Of a stretch of DNA of 64,000 nt, positions 8,561 through 17,217 are shown in pieces. The stretch is taken from the NCBI RefSeq assembly GCF_001542625.1, contig NZ_CP016279.1, forward strand, positions 124,001-188,000, given 5' to 3'. The notes below the pieces were generated by a model. That model worked only from the letters and a program-made list of their open reading frames with translations, did no database searches and had not been told where the DNA came from. Position 1 is the first letter of the stretch. Every line of letters begins with the position of its first letter. Both the position numbers and the translations under genes were made by a program. This DNA is from Streptomyces griseochromogenes (GTDB lineage Bacteria; Actinomycetota; Actinomycetes; Streptomycetales; Streptomycetaceae).

Positions 8561-9212
8561 ATCCGAGACGGACGGCGACCCGATCCGCATCATCGCCGTG
8601 GACGACCATTCGCTGCTGCGCGACGCGCTGTGCCAGTTGATCGAGGCGGAGGACGATCTGACGGTCGTGGCCGACGCGGACCGCACCCAGGGGCTGGCCG
8701 AACTGGTCGAGCGGACCGCCGCGCAGGTCGTGCTGCTGGACGTGGAGATCCCCGGAAGCCACGCGCCCACGGTGGTCGCCGAACTGACGGATCGATTTCC
8801 CGCCCTGCACGTGCTGATGCTGAGCATGCACGGGGACACCCAGCTCGTGCAGGAACTGCTGGCGAGGGGAGCGCGCGGATATCTGCACAAGAGCGTGCCG
8901 CGGGAATCGTTGCTCGCGGCGATCCGCAACGCGGTCGCCCGTGATCCCCAGCTCACCATCGCTTTGCCCAGCAGTGGAATTCACGGATCCGGATTCGCCG
9001 CCCCGGAACAGCAGCGGCTGTCGCCCCGGGAGAGGGAAGTGCTCACCCTTGCGGCGGCGGCCCTGAGTAATCGGCAGATAGCGAACCGGCTGAACGTCGC
9101 CGAAGGTACCGTGAAGCGCCACCTGCGGAATATCTTCGAGAAACTCGGTGCGGTATCCCGTATCGACGCCGTGAACAAGGCGCGAGACGCTCAGCTGATA
9201 CCCAGGCCGTGA
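8544..9212 (+). CDS. NarL/FixJ-family response regulator
   Basis: 222 residues. The receiver domain has the acidic pair Asp20-Asp21, phosphoacceptor Asp66 (VVLLDVEIPG) and Lys116 (GYLHKSVPRE). The C-terminal LuxR-type HTH is LSPREREVLTLAAAALSNRQ followed by IANRLNVAEGTVKRHLRNIF. The ATG lies inside the end of the kinase gene with AAGGAGG just upstream, so the two are translationally coupled. Output is DNA binding. Targets are not shown, but the UbiA-SARP-PPTase genes directly downstream are candidates. Confidence 0.93.
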   Translation: MAVPSRSETDGDPIRIIAVDDHSLLRDALCQLIEAEDDLTVVADADRTQGLAELVERTAAQVVLLDVEIPGSHAPTVVAELTDRFPALHVLMLSMHGDTQLVQELLARGARGYLHKSVPRESLLAAIRNAVARDPQLTIALPSSGIHGSGFAAPEQQRLSPREREVLTLAAAALSNRQIANRLNVAEGTVKRHLRNIFEKLGAVSRIDAVNKARDAQLIPRP

Positions 9213-9387
9213 TCTTCGACCGCGGGGGCGGTGGCGGCGGCCCGGCGCCGAGGGGGTGAGAGGGCGAGGGAGGTGAGAGCAAATTAATCGACTCGTAACG
9301 CGCCCCGGGAATATGCCTCTTTCGGGGTAGGCGTGCTGCATCCGGAGGGTATGCTCGTCGCGCGCCCGTTCGCGTAGATTCGCCAGT

Positions 9388-10341
9388 ATGTCGCGAGTGA
9401 TATTAGGGAAACACTCCGAAGCGGTATCGTCCACCGTCGCGAAAAAACCACTTGAAAAACTTCGGCCGAGCAGATTGCTGAGGTTCGCCGTGCTCTGCCT
9501 CCGGGAATCCCGGGGAGCGGTCCTGGTGATTTTTCTGCTGCGTTTTCTGCTGCCCTCGGCGGGCGGCACCGTGCCCGGCACGGCCCGGCCCGCACTGCTC
9601 CTCGGGGCGGCCGCCTGGGCCTCGGCCGTCGCCGCCGTCTACCTCTACAACGGCGTCACCGACGTCGGGGAGGACCGCTCCAACGGCTCCGTCCGCCCCG
9701 TGGCGAGCGGGCTGCTCCCGCTCGCCACGGCACTGCGCGCCGCCGGGACGCTGGCCGCACTGGCCGTCGTCCTCGGTGCCCTGGTCTCCGCGAAGATGTG
9801 CCTGGTCACCGCGGGCTTCCTGCTGCTCGGGTACGGGTACTCCGCCCCCGGCATCGCCCTCAAGCGCACCACCCCCGGAACCATCGCCGTGGTGATCGGC
9901 GGCGGGGCGCTCACCTACCTGGCGGGCCTGCTCTGCGCCGGCTTGCCGCTGACGCCCGCCGTGCTGGCCTTCTGCACCGCCATGTGCCTGTGGATGGGGC
10001 TGGTCGGCGCGATCGCCAAGGACTTCTCGGACGCGGCGGGCGACGCCCGGCACGGCCGCCGCAACTGGACCGTGCTCCACGGGGCCCGCGCCACGGCCCT
10101 GCTGGCCGCCGTCAGCGCCGTGACGATCGGGGCGGGCCTCCTGGTGTGCGCGCTCTCGCCGGCCGGACCCGGCCTGCTGCCTCCCGCCGTGGTGCTGCTC
10201 GGCGGTGCGCTGGCGCTCGCCGGGGTCTGTCCCGGTCTGCGGCAGGGCGGCACGCGCGCGGAGCGGAGGCTGCCGTACCGGGCCTTCATGATCACGCAGT
10301 ACGCGGTGCACCTCGTGGTGCTCGCGCATCCCATCAGCTGA
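9388..10341 (+). CDS. UbiA-family prenyltransferase, TTA codon near the start
   Basis: 317 residues with seven to nine predicted membrane helices. Both Asp-rich Mg-diphosphate motifs are present: NGVTDVGED (Asn88, Asp92, Asp96) and AKDFSDAAGD (Asp211, Asp214, Asp218). Such enzymes attach a prenyl chain to an aromatic or polyketide acceptor in the membrane. Codon 6 (9403-9405) is TTA, suggesting bldA control. There is no good ribosome site before this ATG; a GTG near 9490 with TGAGG upstream is an alternative that would drop the TTA. The acceptor is unknown; it may tailor a product of the nearby type II polyketide genes, which is inference. Confidence 0.85.
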   Translation: MSRVILGKHSEAVSSTVAKKPLEKLRPSRLLRFAVLCLRESRGAVLVIFLLRFLLPSAGGTVPGTARPALLLGAAAWASAVAAVYLYNGVTDVGEDRSNGSVRPVASGLLPLATALRAAGTLAALAVVLGALVSAKMCLVTAGFLLLGYGYSAPGIALKRTTPGTIAVVIGGGALTYLAGLLCAGLPLTPAVLAFCTAMCLWMGLVGAIAKDFSDAAGDARHGRRNWTVLHGARATALLAAVSAVTIGAGLLVCALSPAGPGLLPPAVVLLGGALALAGVCPGLRQGGTRAERRLPYRAFMITQYAVHLVVLAHPIS

Positions 10342-10357
10342 ACGGAAAGACGGGGGA

Positions 10358-11185
10358 ATGACGATGATTCCGAGCCAGGGGCACCTCGGGCCGGACGGCA
10401 GGACGGCGGGTGCGCGAGACGGCGCCCCGGGCGTGCGGATCCTGGGGCCGCTGGAGGTCGCCGTCGGCGGCGCGGCCTACCGGCCGCGCGGACCGCAGGT
10501 GCGCAAGGTGCTCGCCCTGCTGGCGGTGCATCCTCGCGAGATCGTGGACGTGGCCACGCTCGTGGAGGAACTGTGGGACGGGGCGCCGCCGGCGACGGCC
10601 GTGAGCACCGTCCGCACGCACGTCTACCACCTGCGCCAGGAACTGGAGCGGGAACTGGGCCCCGTCGCGCGCGACACGGTGGTCACCGAGGGCTCCGGAT
10701 ACCTCCTGGACGTGCCGGCGGGCCGGCTGGACATCGAGGAGTTCACCGCGCTGTGCGGCAACGCGCGGGCCGGGCTGCGGGCCGGGCGCCGGGAGAGCGC
10801 GCTGGAGGCGCTGGACGCGGCGCTCGGCATGTGGCGCGGGCGCCCGCTGGCCAACGTGGCCCAGGGCAGGGTGCTCACCGGGCACACCGCCCGCATCGAG
10901 GAACTCCGGCTGCGGGCCCAGGAGCTGCGCATCGAGGCGGCCATGGGGCTCGGGCAGCACCGTGAGGTCGTCCCCGAGCTGATCCGGCTCGTCGCCGTGG
11001 ACCCGCTCAACGAATGGCTGCACGCCCGGCTCATCGACGCCCTGCACCGCAGCGGCCGGCGCAGCGATGCGTTGCGCGCCTTCCACCACGTGCGCAGCGT
11101 CCTGGCCGAGGAACTGGGACTGGAACCGTCCGAGGACCTGCGCCGGCTGCAGCACCACATCCTGGCGGGGGAGAGAGCGGTATGA
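10358..11185 (+). CDS. SARP-family pathway activator (AfsR/DnrI type)
   Basis: About 275 residues: an OmpR-like winged helix (VRILGPLEVAVGG ... TAVSTVRTHVYHLRQ ... GSGYLLDVP) then a bacterial transcriptional activator domain (DIEEFTALC ... LGLEPSEDLRRLQ). The size is that of small SARPs, which activate antibiotic clusters by binding heptameric direct repeats. The ATG at 10358 is only a base or two from the GGGGG ribosome site, so the ATG at 10364 (MIPSQGHLG) may be the real start. It overlaps the PPTase gene by ATGA. It is the likely activator of a nearby biosynthetic cluster. Confidence 0.9.
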   Translation: MTMIPSQGHLGPDGRTAGARDGAPGVRILGPLEVAVGGAAYRPRGPQVRKVLALLAVHPREIVDVATLVEELWDGAPPATAVSTVRTHVYHLRQELERELGPVARDTVVTEGSGYLLDVPAGRLDIEEFTALCGNARAGLRAGRRESALEALDAALGMWRGRPLANVAQGRVLTGHTARIEELRLRAQELRIEAAMGLGQHREVVPELIRLVAVDPLNEWLHARLIDALHRSGRRSDALRAFHHVRSVLAEELGLEPSEDLRRLQHHILAGERAV

Positions 11186-11913
11186 GCGTCCCGACGACCG
11201 GCGCGGTGGCCGGCTCCCCGCGCGCGGACGGCACCGGCACCGCTACCCCAGGCATCCGGGTCTGGACGGTCGCCACGGCCCCGGCGGCCGCCGCGGCCCC
11301 GTACGAGGAGGCGTACGCCGTCCTGGACGAGGCGGAACGGTCCCGGCTCGCCGGGCTGCGGCGGCCCGGAGACCGGATGCGCTATCTCGCGGTCCACCAC
11401 GCCTTCCGGTCCGTCCTCGGCCGGGCGCTGGACATCGCGCCCGCGGCGGTCCGCTTCCGCCGGTACTGCGCGGGATGCGGACAGGAGGGACACGGCAAGC
11501 CGGTGCCCTCGGCGCCCGACGGCCGGACCCTCGCGGCCAGCCTGTCCCATTCGGGGGCGTACGCGCTGATCGCGGTCGGGGACGGCCCGCACCCGCCGGT
11601 CGGGGTCGACATCGAACGGATACGGCCGCACATGGACTGGAGCGGCATCCCCTGTGTCTCCGGGGGCGGCACCACACACGGATTCGAGCAGTGGACGCGC
11701 GCGGAGGCGTTGGTGAAGGCGGCCGGGACCGGCCTGACCCGCACCCCGCCGCACTACACCGGGCGGGTGTTCGGCACCTGGCGCGAGGCCCGGGTGCCCG
11801 GTTCGGATCCGCGGTGGTACGTGCGCAGCGTGCGCTCTCCCGACGGGTACGCGGCGTCGGTGGCCTGCGGCAGCGCGGACGCGCGTGTGACGACCGTGCG
11901 ATGGGTGCCGTAG
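11182..11913 (+). CDS. 4'-phosphopantetheinyl transferase (Sfp type)
   Basis: 243 residues; the ATG overlaps the SARP stop (ATGA), so it is translationally coupled. It converts apo carrier proteins to the holo form using CoA. Visible motifs: GHGKP near residue 105, SLSHSG near 121-125, GVDIERI (Asp143, Glu145, Mg ligands) and WTRAEALVKA (Glu175, Lys179). The last motif has Arg where WxxKEA is usual. There is an extra CxxC (YCAGC). It probably activates the ACP encoded at 26600-26869, but could serve any carrier protein in the cell. Confidence 0.9.
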   Translation: MSVPTTGAVAGSPRADGTGTATPGIRVWTVATAPAAAAAPYEEAYAVLDEAERSRLAGLRRPGDRMRYLAVHHAFRSVLGRALDIAPAAVRFRRYCAGCGQEGHGKPVPSAPDGRTLAASLSHSGAYALIAVGDGPHPPVGVDIERIRPHMDWSGIPCVSGGGTTHGFEQWTRAEALVKAAGTGLTRTPPHYTGRVFGTWREARVPGSDPRWYVRSVRSPDGYAASVACGSADARVTTVRWVP

Positions 11914-11944
11914 CGGGATCTCATGGGTGAGCGGCACCTCATGG

Positions 11945-11978
11945 GTGAGGGGGCGGACCGGCCGGTCCGCCCCCTCAC
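11945..11978. terminator. Bidirectional terminator between convergent genes
   Basis: A perfect palindrome with 17-nt arms (GTGAGGGGGCGGACCGG and its complement) between the PPTase (+) and lactonase (-) stop codons. Two copies of CTCATGGGTGAG, itself dyad-symmetric, lie just before it (about 11929-11950). Confidence 0.8.
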
Positions 11979-11997
11979 GCGTGGGGAGCGCGGTTGT

Positions 11998-13242
11998 TCA
12001 GCGCAGCAGTACGCAGCTGGGGCTGGCCACCCGCAGGGGGGCCGCGGCGGGGGTGAGGCGGCCGGTCGCCCGGTCGAGGCGGAACGCGCTGACCGACTGG
12101 CCCGCCTGGTTCGCCGTGTAGACGTAGCGGCCCGAGCCGTCCAGGGCCACGTCCCTGGGCCAGCGGGTGCCGGGCGCCTTCGCGGTGACCGGCTGCGACT
12201 CCAGCAGGGTGAGCGTGCGGCCCGAGGGGGACACGCGGAACGACTCGACGGTGTCCAGACCCCGGTCCGCGGTGACCAGGAGCCTGCCGTCCGCGGTGAC
12301 ATGGACGGCGGAGGGGGCGTTGCGCGGATTGATGCCCGGCGGTGCCACGGAGGCGTGCGAGACCGGGGTCAGCCTGCCGGTGGCGGCGTCGTAGGCCAGC
12401 ACGCTGACGGTGTGGCCGAGTTCGTTGGTCACGTAGGCCAGGTGACCGCGCGGGTGGAAGACGAGATGGCGGGGGCCGACGCGGCTGCCGAGCCGGGTGG
12501 CGCCGACCGGGGTGAGGCGCCCGGCGCGGGTGTCGAAGTCGTAGACGTGGACGTGGTCGTCGCCCTTGTCGGGCACGAGCACCCGGGTGCCCCGCGGGTC
12601 GAACGCGATCATGTGCGGGTGCGGACCGCGCTGTTCCACCGGGTCCGGGCCACGGCCCCGGTGGCGGATCACCTGGACCGCCTCGCCCAGGCCGCCGTCG
12701 CCCGCGACCGGCAGGACGACGATGTGCCCGGAGTCGTAGTTGACCGTGAGCAGGAAGCGGCCCTCGGGGTGGACCGCGAGGTGCACCGGCGCCGCTCCCC
12801 CGCTGGAGCGGGGGCGGCCCAGCGGGTGCAGCCGGTCCCCGTCGATCCGGTAGGCGTGGACGGCTCCGGTGGCTCCGTGGGGGAGCTGGCTGACCGCGTA
12901 CAGGTGGTCTCGGCCGGGCGAGAGCGTGAGGTACGACGGGTTCGCGATGTCCCGTTGCCAGCCGCGCAGACGCAGGCGTCCGGCGGCGTCGACCGTGGCG
13001 ACACCGATGCCGGGCAGGCCGGGCAGGCCGTACTCGCCGATGGTGAAGCCGCCGATGTAGGCGTGGTGCGCGTGCGGCCGGGGTGTGCCTCCGGCCGCCG
13101 CCGTGGTGCCGCTCCAGCCGAGCGCGGCCGCCGCGCCGGCACCGGCGAGGGTGAGGAGGCGGCGGCGGGTGTACGAGGGTCCTTGTCCGCCGGGGTCGGG
13201 CAGGGTTCCGCCGGGGTCGGGCTGGGTTCTGTCGGGGTTCAT
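11998..13242 (-). CDS. Secreted lactonase-family beta-propeller protein (Tat signal)
   Basis: 414 residues. A twin-arginine signal (TRRRLLTLAGAGAAAALGW, residues 25-43) directs export. The rest is a seven-bladed propeller of the 6-phosphogluconolactonase/YbhE type, with repeating blades such as HPEGRFLLTVNYDSG, DPRGTRVLVPDKG and HPRGHLAYVTNELG. A secreted member is unlikely to work in the pentose phosphate pathway; a lactonase or binding role outside the membrane is more likely. The ATG overlaps the stop of the upstream membrane protein gene (ATGA), so it is the third gene of a coupled operon. Confidence 0.85.
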   Translation of the reverse strand: MNPDRTQPDPGGTLPDPGGQGPSYTRRRLLTLAGAGAAAALGWSGTTAAAGGTPRPHAHHAYIGGFTIGEYGLPGLPGIGVATVDAAGRLRLRGWQRDIANPSYLTLSPGRDHLYAVSQLPHGATGAVHAYRIDGDRLHPLGRPRSSGGAAPVHLAVHPEGRFLLTVNYDSGHIVVLPVAGDGGLGEAVQVIRHRGRGPDPVEQRGPHPHMIAFDPRGTRVLVPDKGDDHVHVYDFDTRAGRLTPVGATRLGSRVGPRHLVFHPRGHLAYVTNELGHTVSVLAYDAATGRLTPVSHASVAPPGINPRNAPSAVHVTADGRLLVTADRGLDTVESFRVSPSGRTLTLLESQPVTAKAPGTRWPRDVALDGSGRYVYTANQAGQSVSAFRLDRATGRLTPAAAPLRVASPSCVLLR

Positions 13243-14273
13243 ACGTCGGCTCCGAAGACCAGGCCTGGCGCGCACAGGACGGTGAGTCCCGCGACGCACA
13301 GGGCGAGGAGGACCTGCCACACGCCGCGCAGGTTCCTGATCCGGCCGGTGCGTCGCGCCACGGCGAGTACGGCGATGGCGGCGGCCCAGGCGGGCAGCAT
13401 CAGGCGCAGGGCGACCTCGCCGGTGAACAGCAGCTGGGCATGGGGCGTGATGCATCCGGTGGCCGTGCAGGGACTCGGCCGGGCGGAGGAGGACAGGGCC
13501 GTGCTCACGCCGAAGTAGAGCAGGGGGCCGAGGGCCGCGACGGCTGTCGTCCACACATAGGGAGCGAGGCCGGTGGGGCGCGGTGCCCGGCGCCGGGTGA
13601 CGGTGAGGGCGGCGAGGGCCGGCGCCCAGCCGGCGAGGACGCCGAAGAGACCGGCGTGCGCGGCCTCCGACAGCGTGGCCCACAGGCCGTCGGCGTCCAG
13701 GGAGGCGTGCGGGAGGGCCAGCAGTGCTGTCGCCGCGGTGAGGGCGCCGGCCGTGTGGGCCCAGGTGCGGGCGAAGGACGGGGCTCCGGCCCAGCCGACG
13801 AGTACTCCGGCGAGTGAGACCAGGAGCAGGGGTGGGCCTGCCGTCACCCCCCACGGCAGCGGGAATCCGGGCAGTGCTTCTCCGAGGGGGGCGGACCAGG
13901 TGCCCCAGCTGCCGAAGAGGGCGGTGAGTATGGCGGTGACGCAGGCGGCTACGGCGGACGCCTCGGCTTCGCCCCGGGCGAGTCCTTTGCCACCCGCACC
14001 ACCCGTGCGGCTTGCGTCGCCGGGTGCGGGCGTCCCCGGCGGGGCACCCGCACCGCCGGCGGCTTGCGGCACATCCCGCGACTCCGCTTCCACCAGCGAC
14101 GCCGCTTGCGCCGACGGCTTCGCTTCCGCGTTCTGGCGGGGGTGCGCCGCGCCCCGGATTCCCGTCGGGGGATTTTCGGGGGCGGGGCGCGGCGCGGTTC
14201 GGGGGTGGGCCGGGGGGACCGGCGTCCCGGGCCGGGGTGCCGGGACGCCGGACGGGTGCCGGGCCGTGGTCAC
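13239..14273 (-). CDS. Polytopic membrane protein with a disordered N-terminus, function unknown
   Basis: 344 residues from a GTG that overlaps the MMPL stop (GTGA). Residues 1-115 are Pro/Ala/Gly-rich and look disordered. About seven hydrophobic helices follow (ACVTAILTALFGSWG through LLALCVAGLTVLCAPGL). A CTATGC pair sits in an extracytoplasmic-looking loop. The N-terminal coding part contains a dispersed repeat (13960-14013, encoding SRTGGAGG) and a 12-bp inverted repeat (14144-14195), so part of it may derive from non-coding repeat DNA. I do not recognise the family. Its place between an MMPL pump and a secreted lactonase suggests a surface or export role. Confidence 0.6.
   Translation of the reverse strand: MTTARHPSGVPAPRPGTPVPPAHPRTAPRPAPENPPTGIRGAAHPRQNAEAKPSAQAASLVEAESRDVPQAAGGAGAPPGTPAPGDASRTGGAGGKGLARGEAEASAVAACVTAILTALFGSWGTWSAPLGEALPGFPLPWGVTAGPPLLLVSLAGVLVGWAGAPSFARTWAHTAGALTAATALLALPHASLDADGLWATLSEAAHAGLFGVLAGWAPALAALTVTRRRAPRPTGLAPYVWTTAVAALGPLLYFGVSTALSSSARPSPCTATGCITPHAQLLFTGEVALRLMLPAWAAAIAVLAVARRTGRIRNLRGVWQVLLALCVAGLTVLCAPGLVFGADV
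13960..14013. repeat. Dispersed repeat copy 1 (in the membrane protein gene)
   Basis: GCCTCGGCTTCGCC at 13960, then after 16 nt a segment containing CCGCACCACCCGTGCGG (hairpin CCGCAC/GTGCGG). The same bipartite element occurs twice in the VWA gene (42725-42781 and 42851-42901). All three are intragenic and encode [12 protein letters not shown] peptide. Confidence 0.65.
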
Positions 14274-16462
14274 CGCAGGGCCTCTGTGCGGGTGGCGGAC
14301 GAGCGCGCGGAGGTCAGGTCCGGCCCGTCCGACTCGCGCAGGCCGTAGCGGGACCACCAGCGGGCCAGCGGTGCGGGGGCCCACCAGGCCCGCTTGCCGA
14401 GCAGGGCCATCGTCGCCGGGACCAGCAGACCGCGCACGACGGTCGCGTCGACGACCACGGCGATGACCAGGCCCACGCCGATCATCTTCATGAAGAGGAT
14501 GGAGGACGTCATGAAGCCGCCCACCACCACGACCAGCAGCAGCGCGGCGCTGGTGATGATGCGCGCGGTGCGCTGCAGGCCCAGCGCCATCGACTCCACC
14601 GGATCACCGCTGACCTCCCACTCCTCGCGGACCCGGGAGAGCAGGAACACCTCGTAGTCCATGGCCAGTCCGAAGGCGATCGCCACGACGAGCACCGGGA
14701 AGTTGGCGTCCACCGCGCCGATCGGCTGGAATCCGAGCAGACCGGACAGATGCCCGTCCTGGAAGATCCACTTGATGGCGCCGAACGCGGCGAGCAGCGA
14801 CAGCAGGTTCAGCACCACCGACTTCAGCGGCAGCAGCAGCGACCCGAAGGCCAGGAAGAGCACCAGGAAGGAGACGGCGGCCACGAACAGCGCCATCCAC
14901 GGCAGCCGGGAGCCGATCATGCCGACGATGTCGACCCGGGACGCCGGCATGCCGGTGACGAGGGTCTTCGCGCCCTGGGGCGCGGCGGTGCCGCGGATCT
15001 CGTGGACCATGTCCGCGGCGGCCCGCGACATCGGCTCGGGGCGGTAGGCGATGGTCACCCGGGCGTCGTGACCGGCGTATGCGGTGGGCGTCGCCGACAC
15101 CACGCCCTCGGCCTTCTCCAACCGCTTCGCGTACGCGGCGACTTCGCTCTTGTCCGCCGTACCGTCGAAGCGCACCACCGAGGTCATGACGCGGCCGGGG
15201 TTGACCGGGAAGTCGGACTCCAGGTGCCGGCTGACGACCTTGGCGTCGCCGTTCGACGGCAGTACCCACTCGCCGGGCCGGGCCCAGTTGACCCCGAGCA
15301 GCGGGGCGCCGAGGCCGACCAGGGCCAGCACGATGACGAGCGTGGACAGCAGCGGGCGGCGCATCACGGCGTGAGCCGTGCGGTACCAGCGGCCCTGCGT
15401 CTCCGGCTTCGGCTCGCGGCGGCCGCCCGGCAGCGGGACGCGCCACTTGTCGATGCGGTGGCCGGTGTAGCGCAGCAGGGCGGGCAGCAGGGTGAGGGAG
15501 CCGATCACCGCGAAGGACACGACCGCCACGGCCGCGTAGCCCATGGAGGACAGGAACCGGGACGGGAAGAGGATCAGGCCCGCGAAGGAGATCGCGACCG
15601 CGAGACCGGAGAAGGCCACGGTGCGCCCGGCCGTGGCCGTGGCCCGGACGACCGCCTCGTCGATGCCGGCGCCCCCGCGCAGCTCCTCGCGGTACCGGTT
15701 GACCAGGAACAGCGCGTAGTCGATGGCGAGTCCGAGGCCGAGGATCGTGATGACGTTGATGACGGTGCTGGAGATGTCCGTGAACATCGTCAGCACGCGC
15801 AGCACCACGAACGAGCCGAGGGCCACGAACGTGCCGACGGCCAGCGGCAGCAGGGCCGCGACGGCGCTGCGGAAGATCAGTACGAGCAGCAGGAGCAGCA
15901 GCGGCACCGAGAGCATTTCGGCCCGTCCGATGTCCTTCCCGGTAAGGGAGTTGACCTGCTCGGTCATGGCCGCCACCCCGCCGAAGCGGACCTCGGTGCC
16001 GTCGGCGGCGAAGCGGTCCTCGATCTTCTTGAGCAGCTCGACCTGCTTCTGGTCGTCGTCGCTCGTGAACTGCACGGTGACGTAGGTCTGCCGGCGGTCC
16101 TTGGAGACGTACGCGTTCTGGCCCTGGCGGCCGGGGTGCCAGTAGGAGTCGAGGCGTTCGATGCCGGAGCGGGGTACGGCGTCGAGGGCCGAGCGGACGG
16201 CCGGGCCGAAGTCGTCGACCGTCCGGCCGCCCCGCTTCGACTCGTACAGGACGATCAGATCGTTGGACTCGCGCCCGAGCGGGCCGTCCAGGACCTTGTC
16301 GGCGCGCACGGATTCGCTGGACGGGTCGTCGAAACCGGCACCACCGGTGAACGAACCGAATACTCCGGTTCCCCAGATCCCGGCGAACAGTGTGAATACG
16401 ACGGCGGCGACGACCACCCATTTCCGGCGCCGCGCGGTGAATTCTCCGATGGCGGCAAACAT
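14270..16462 (-). CDS. MMPL/RND-family membrane transporter
   Basis: 730 residues with two repeats of one helix, a large external loop and five to six helices: helix 1 near residues 12-32, loop to about 175, helix cluster 180-320, a second loop 400-500, helix cluster 530-690. This is the actinobacterial ActII-3/MmpL-like layout, a proton-driven exporter of lipids or hydrophobic products. The ATG at 16462 has GGGAG 6 nt upstream. It is first of a three-gene coupled operon (GTGA then ATGA overlaps). It may export the product of the neighbouring cluster, but no sequence feature proves the substrate. Confidence 0.9.
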   Translation of the reverse strand: MFAAIGEFTARRRKWVVVAAVVFTLFAGIWGTGVFGSFTGGAGFDDPSSESVRADKVLDGPLGRESNDLIVLYESKRGGRTVDDFGPAVRSALDAVPRSGIERLDSYWHPGRQGQNAYVSKDRRQTYVTVQFTSDDDQKQVELLKKIEDRFAADGTEVRFGGVAAMTEQVNSLTGKDIGRAEMLSVPLLLLLLVLIFRSAVAALLPLAVGTFVALGSFVVLRVLTMFTDISSTVINVITILGLGLAIDYALFLVNRYREELRGGAGIDEAVVRATATAGRTVAFSGLAVAISFAGLILFPSRFLSSMGYAAVAVVSFAVIGSLTLLPALLRYTGHRIDKWRVPLPGGRREPKPETQGRWYRTAHAVMRRPLLSTLVIVLALVGLGAPLLGVNWARPGEWVLPSNGDAKVVSRHLESDFPVNPGRVMTSVVRFDGTADKSEVAAYAKRLEKAEGVVSATPTAYAGHDARVTIAYRPEPMSRAAADMVHEIRGTAAPQGAKTLVTGMPASRVDIVGMIGSRLPWMALFVAAVSFLVLFLAFGSLLLPLKSVVLNLLSLLAAFGAIKWIFQDGHLSGLLGFQPIGAVDANFPVLVVAIAFGLAMDYEVFLLSRVREEWEVSGDPVESMALGLQRTARIITSAALLLVVVVGGFMTSSILFMKMIGVGLVIAVVVDATVVRGLLVPATMALLGKRAWWAPAPLARWWSRYGLRESDGPDLTSARSSATRTEALR

Positions 16463-16581
16463 TCCCGTCTCCCTGGCTTGGTCTTGGGGCTTCGTTGTGG
16501 CTGGCGATGGACTACCGGACCCCTCGTCACAAGCCTTTCAGGGACCGGAATTTCAAAGGAATGTGCACTTTCGGGTGGGCG

Positions 16582-17217
16582 TCATGCCTCTTTCGGTGCA
16601 TCGGCGGCCTCGGGCAGCCGTGGCACGCGCCGCTGCACGGCGGTCGCCACGGCGGCGACGCCCAGCGACAGACCGAGCCCGAGGGCCACGGCGGCCACGG
16701 GGTCGTCGCTGACCGAGCCGCCGAAGTAGCCCGCGCCCACCGAGTAGGCGGCCCAGACCGTCTCGGCGATGGCCGCACCGGCCAGGAACCGCCGCGTGGG
16801 ACAGCCCGTGGCGCCGGCGGCGAGGCCGCCGAGGAGCCGCCCGCTGGGCAGGAAGCGCACCCCGACGACGAACGGCAGACCGCGCCGCCGCATCTGCTGC
16901 GACGCCCATGCGAACAACTCGCCGCGCCGCCCGCCGAGCGCCGAACGGCGCAGGCGGTCCCCGGCCGACCGGCCGAGGCGGTGCAGCAGCAGATCGCCGA
17001 GCACGGCGCTGCCGGCCACCGACAACAGGATCAGTACGAGGGACATCTCGCCGCGTGCGGCCAGCATCCCGCTGGTGATGAGCAGCAGGTTGTTCGGCAG
17101 CAGGGGCGGCAGCGTGGTGAGCGCCAGGACCGCGTACGCCCAGCAGGCCAGCTCCCCGAGCCGGGGGGCCAAAGGCGCGGTCAGGTCGGCCCATGACAGG
17201 AGCGACGAGAGGTCCAA
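16582..17217 (-). CDS. DedA/VTT-family membrane protein
   Basis: About 211 residues from a TTG at 17217 with GGGGGAA 5 nt upstream; a TTG at 17262 would add 15 residues. It has the DedA layout: a hydrophobic N-terminus with LPPLLPNNLLLITSG, the amphipathic GDLLLHRLGRSAGDRLR segment, and the conserved GVRFLPSGRLLGGLAAG motif with basic residues. Family members are membrane-potential-dependent transporters, including undecaprenyl-phosphate flippases. It is upstream of the MMPL gene on the same strand (119-bp gap) and divergent from the methyltransferase. Confidence 0.85.
   Translation of the reverse strand: MDLSSLLSWADLTAPLAPRLGELACWAYAVLALTTLPPLLPNNLLLITSGMLAARGEMSLVLILLSVAGSAVLGDLLLHRLGRSAGDRLRRSALGGRRGELFAWASQQMRRRGLPFVVGVRFLPSGRLLGGLAAGATGCPTRRFLAGAAIAETVWAAYSVGAGYFGGSVSDDPVAAVALGLGLSLGVAAVATAVQRRVPRLPEAADAPKEA

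Noticed and set aside
16463..16581. Possible small gene between DedA and MMPL
   Set aside because: Only 119 bp, no frame with a ribosome site; it appears to be the MMPL promoter or leader.
14012..16729. A 905-codon open frame opposite the MMPL transporter gene
   Set aside because: It is an antisense shadow: third-base bias and protein motifs clearly support the minus-strand MMPL gene, and the plus-strand product is Arg/Gln/His-rich low complexity.
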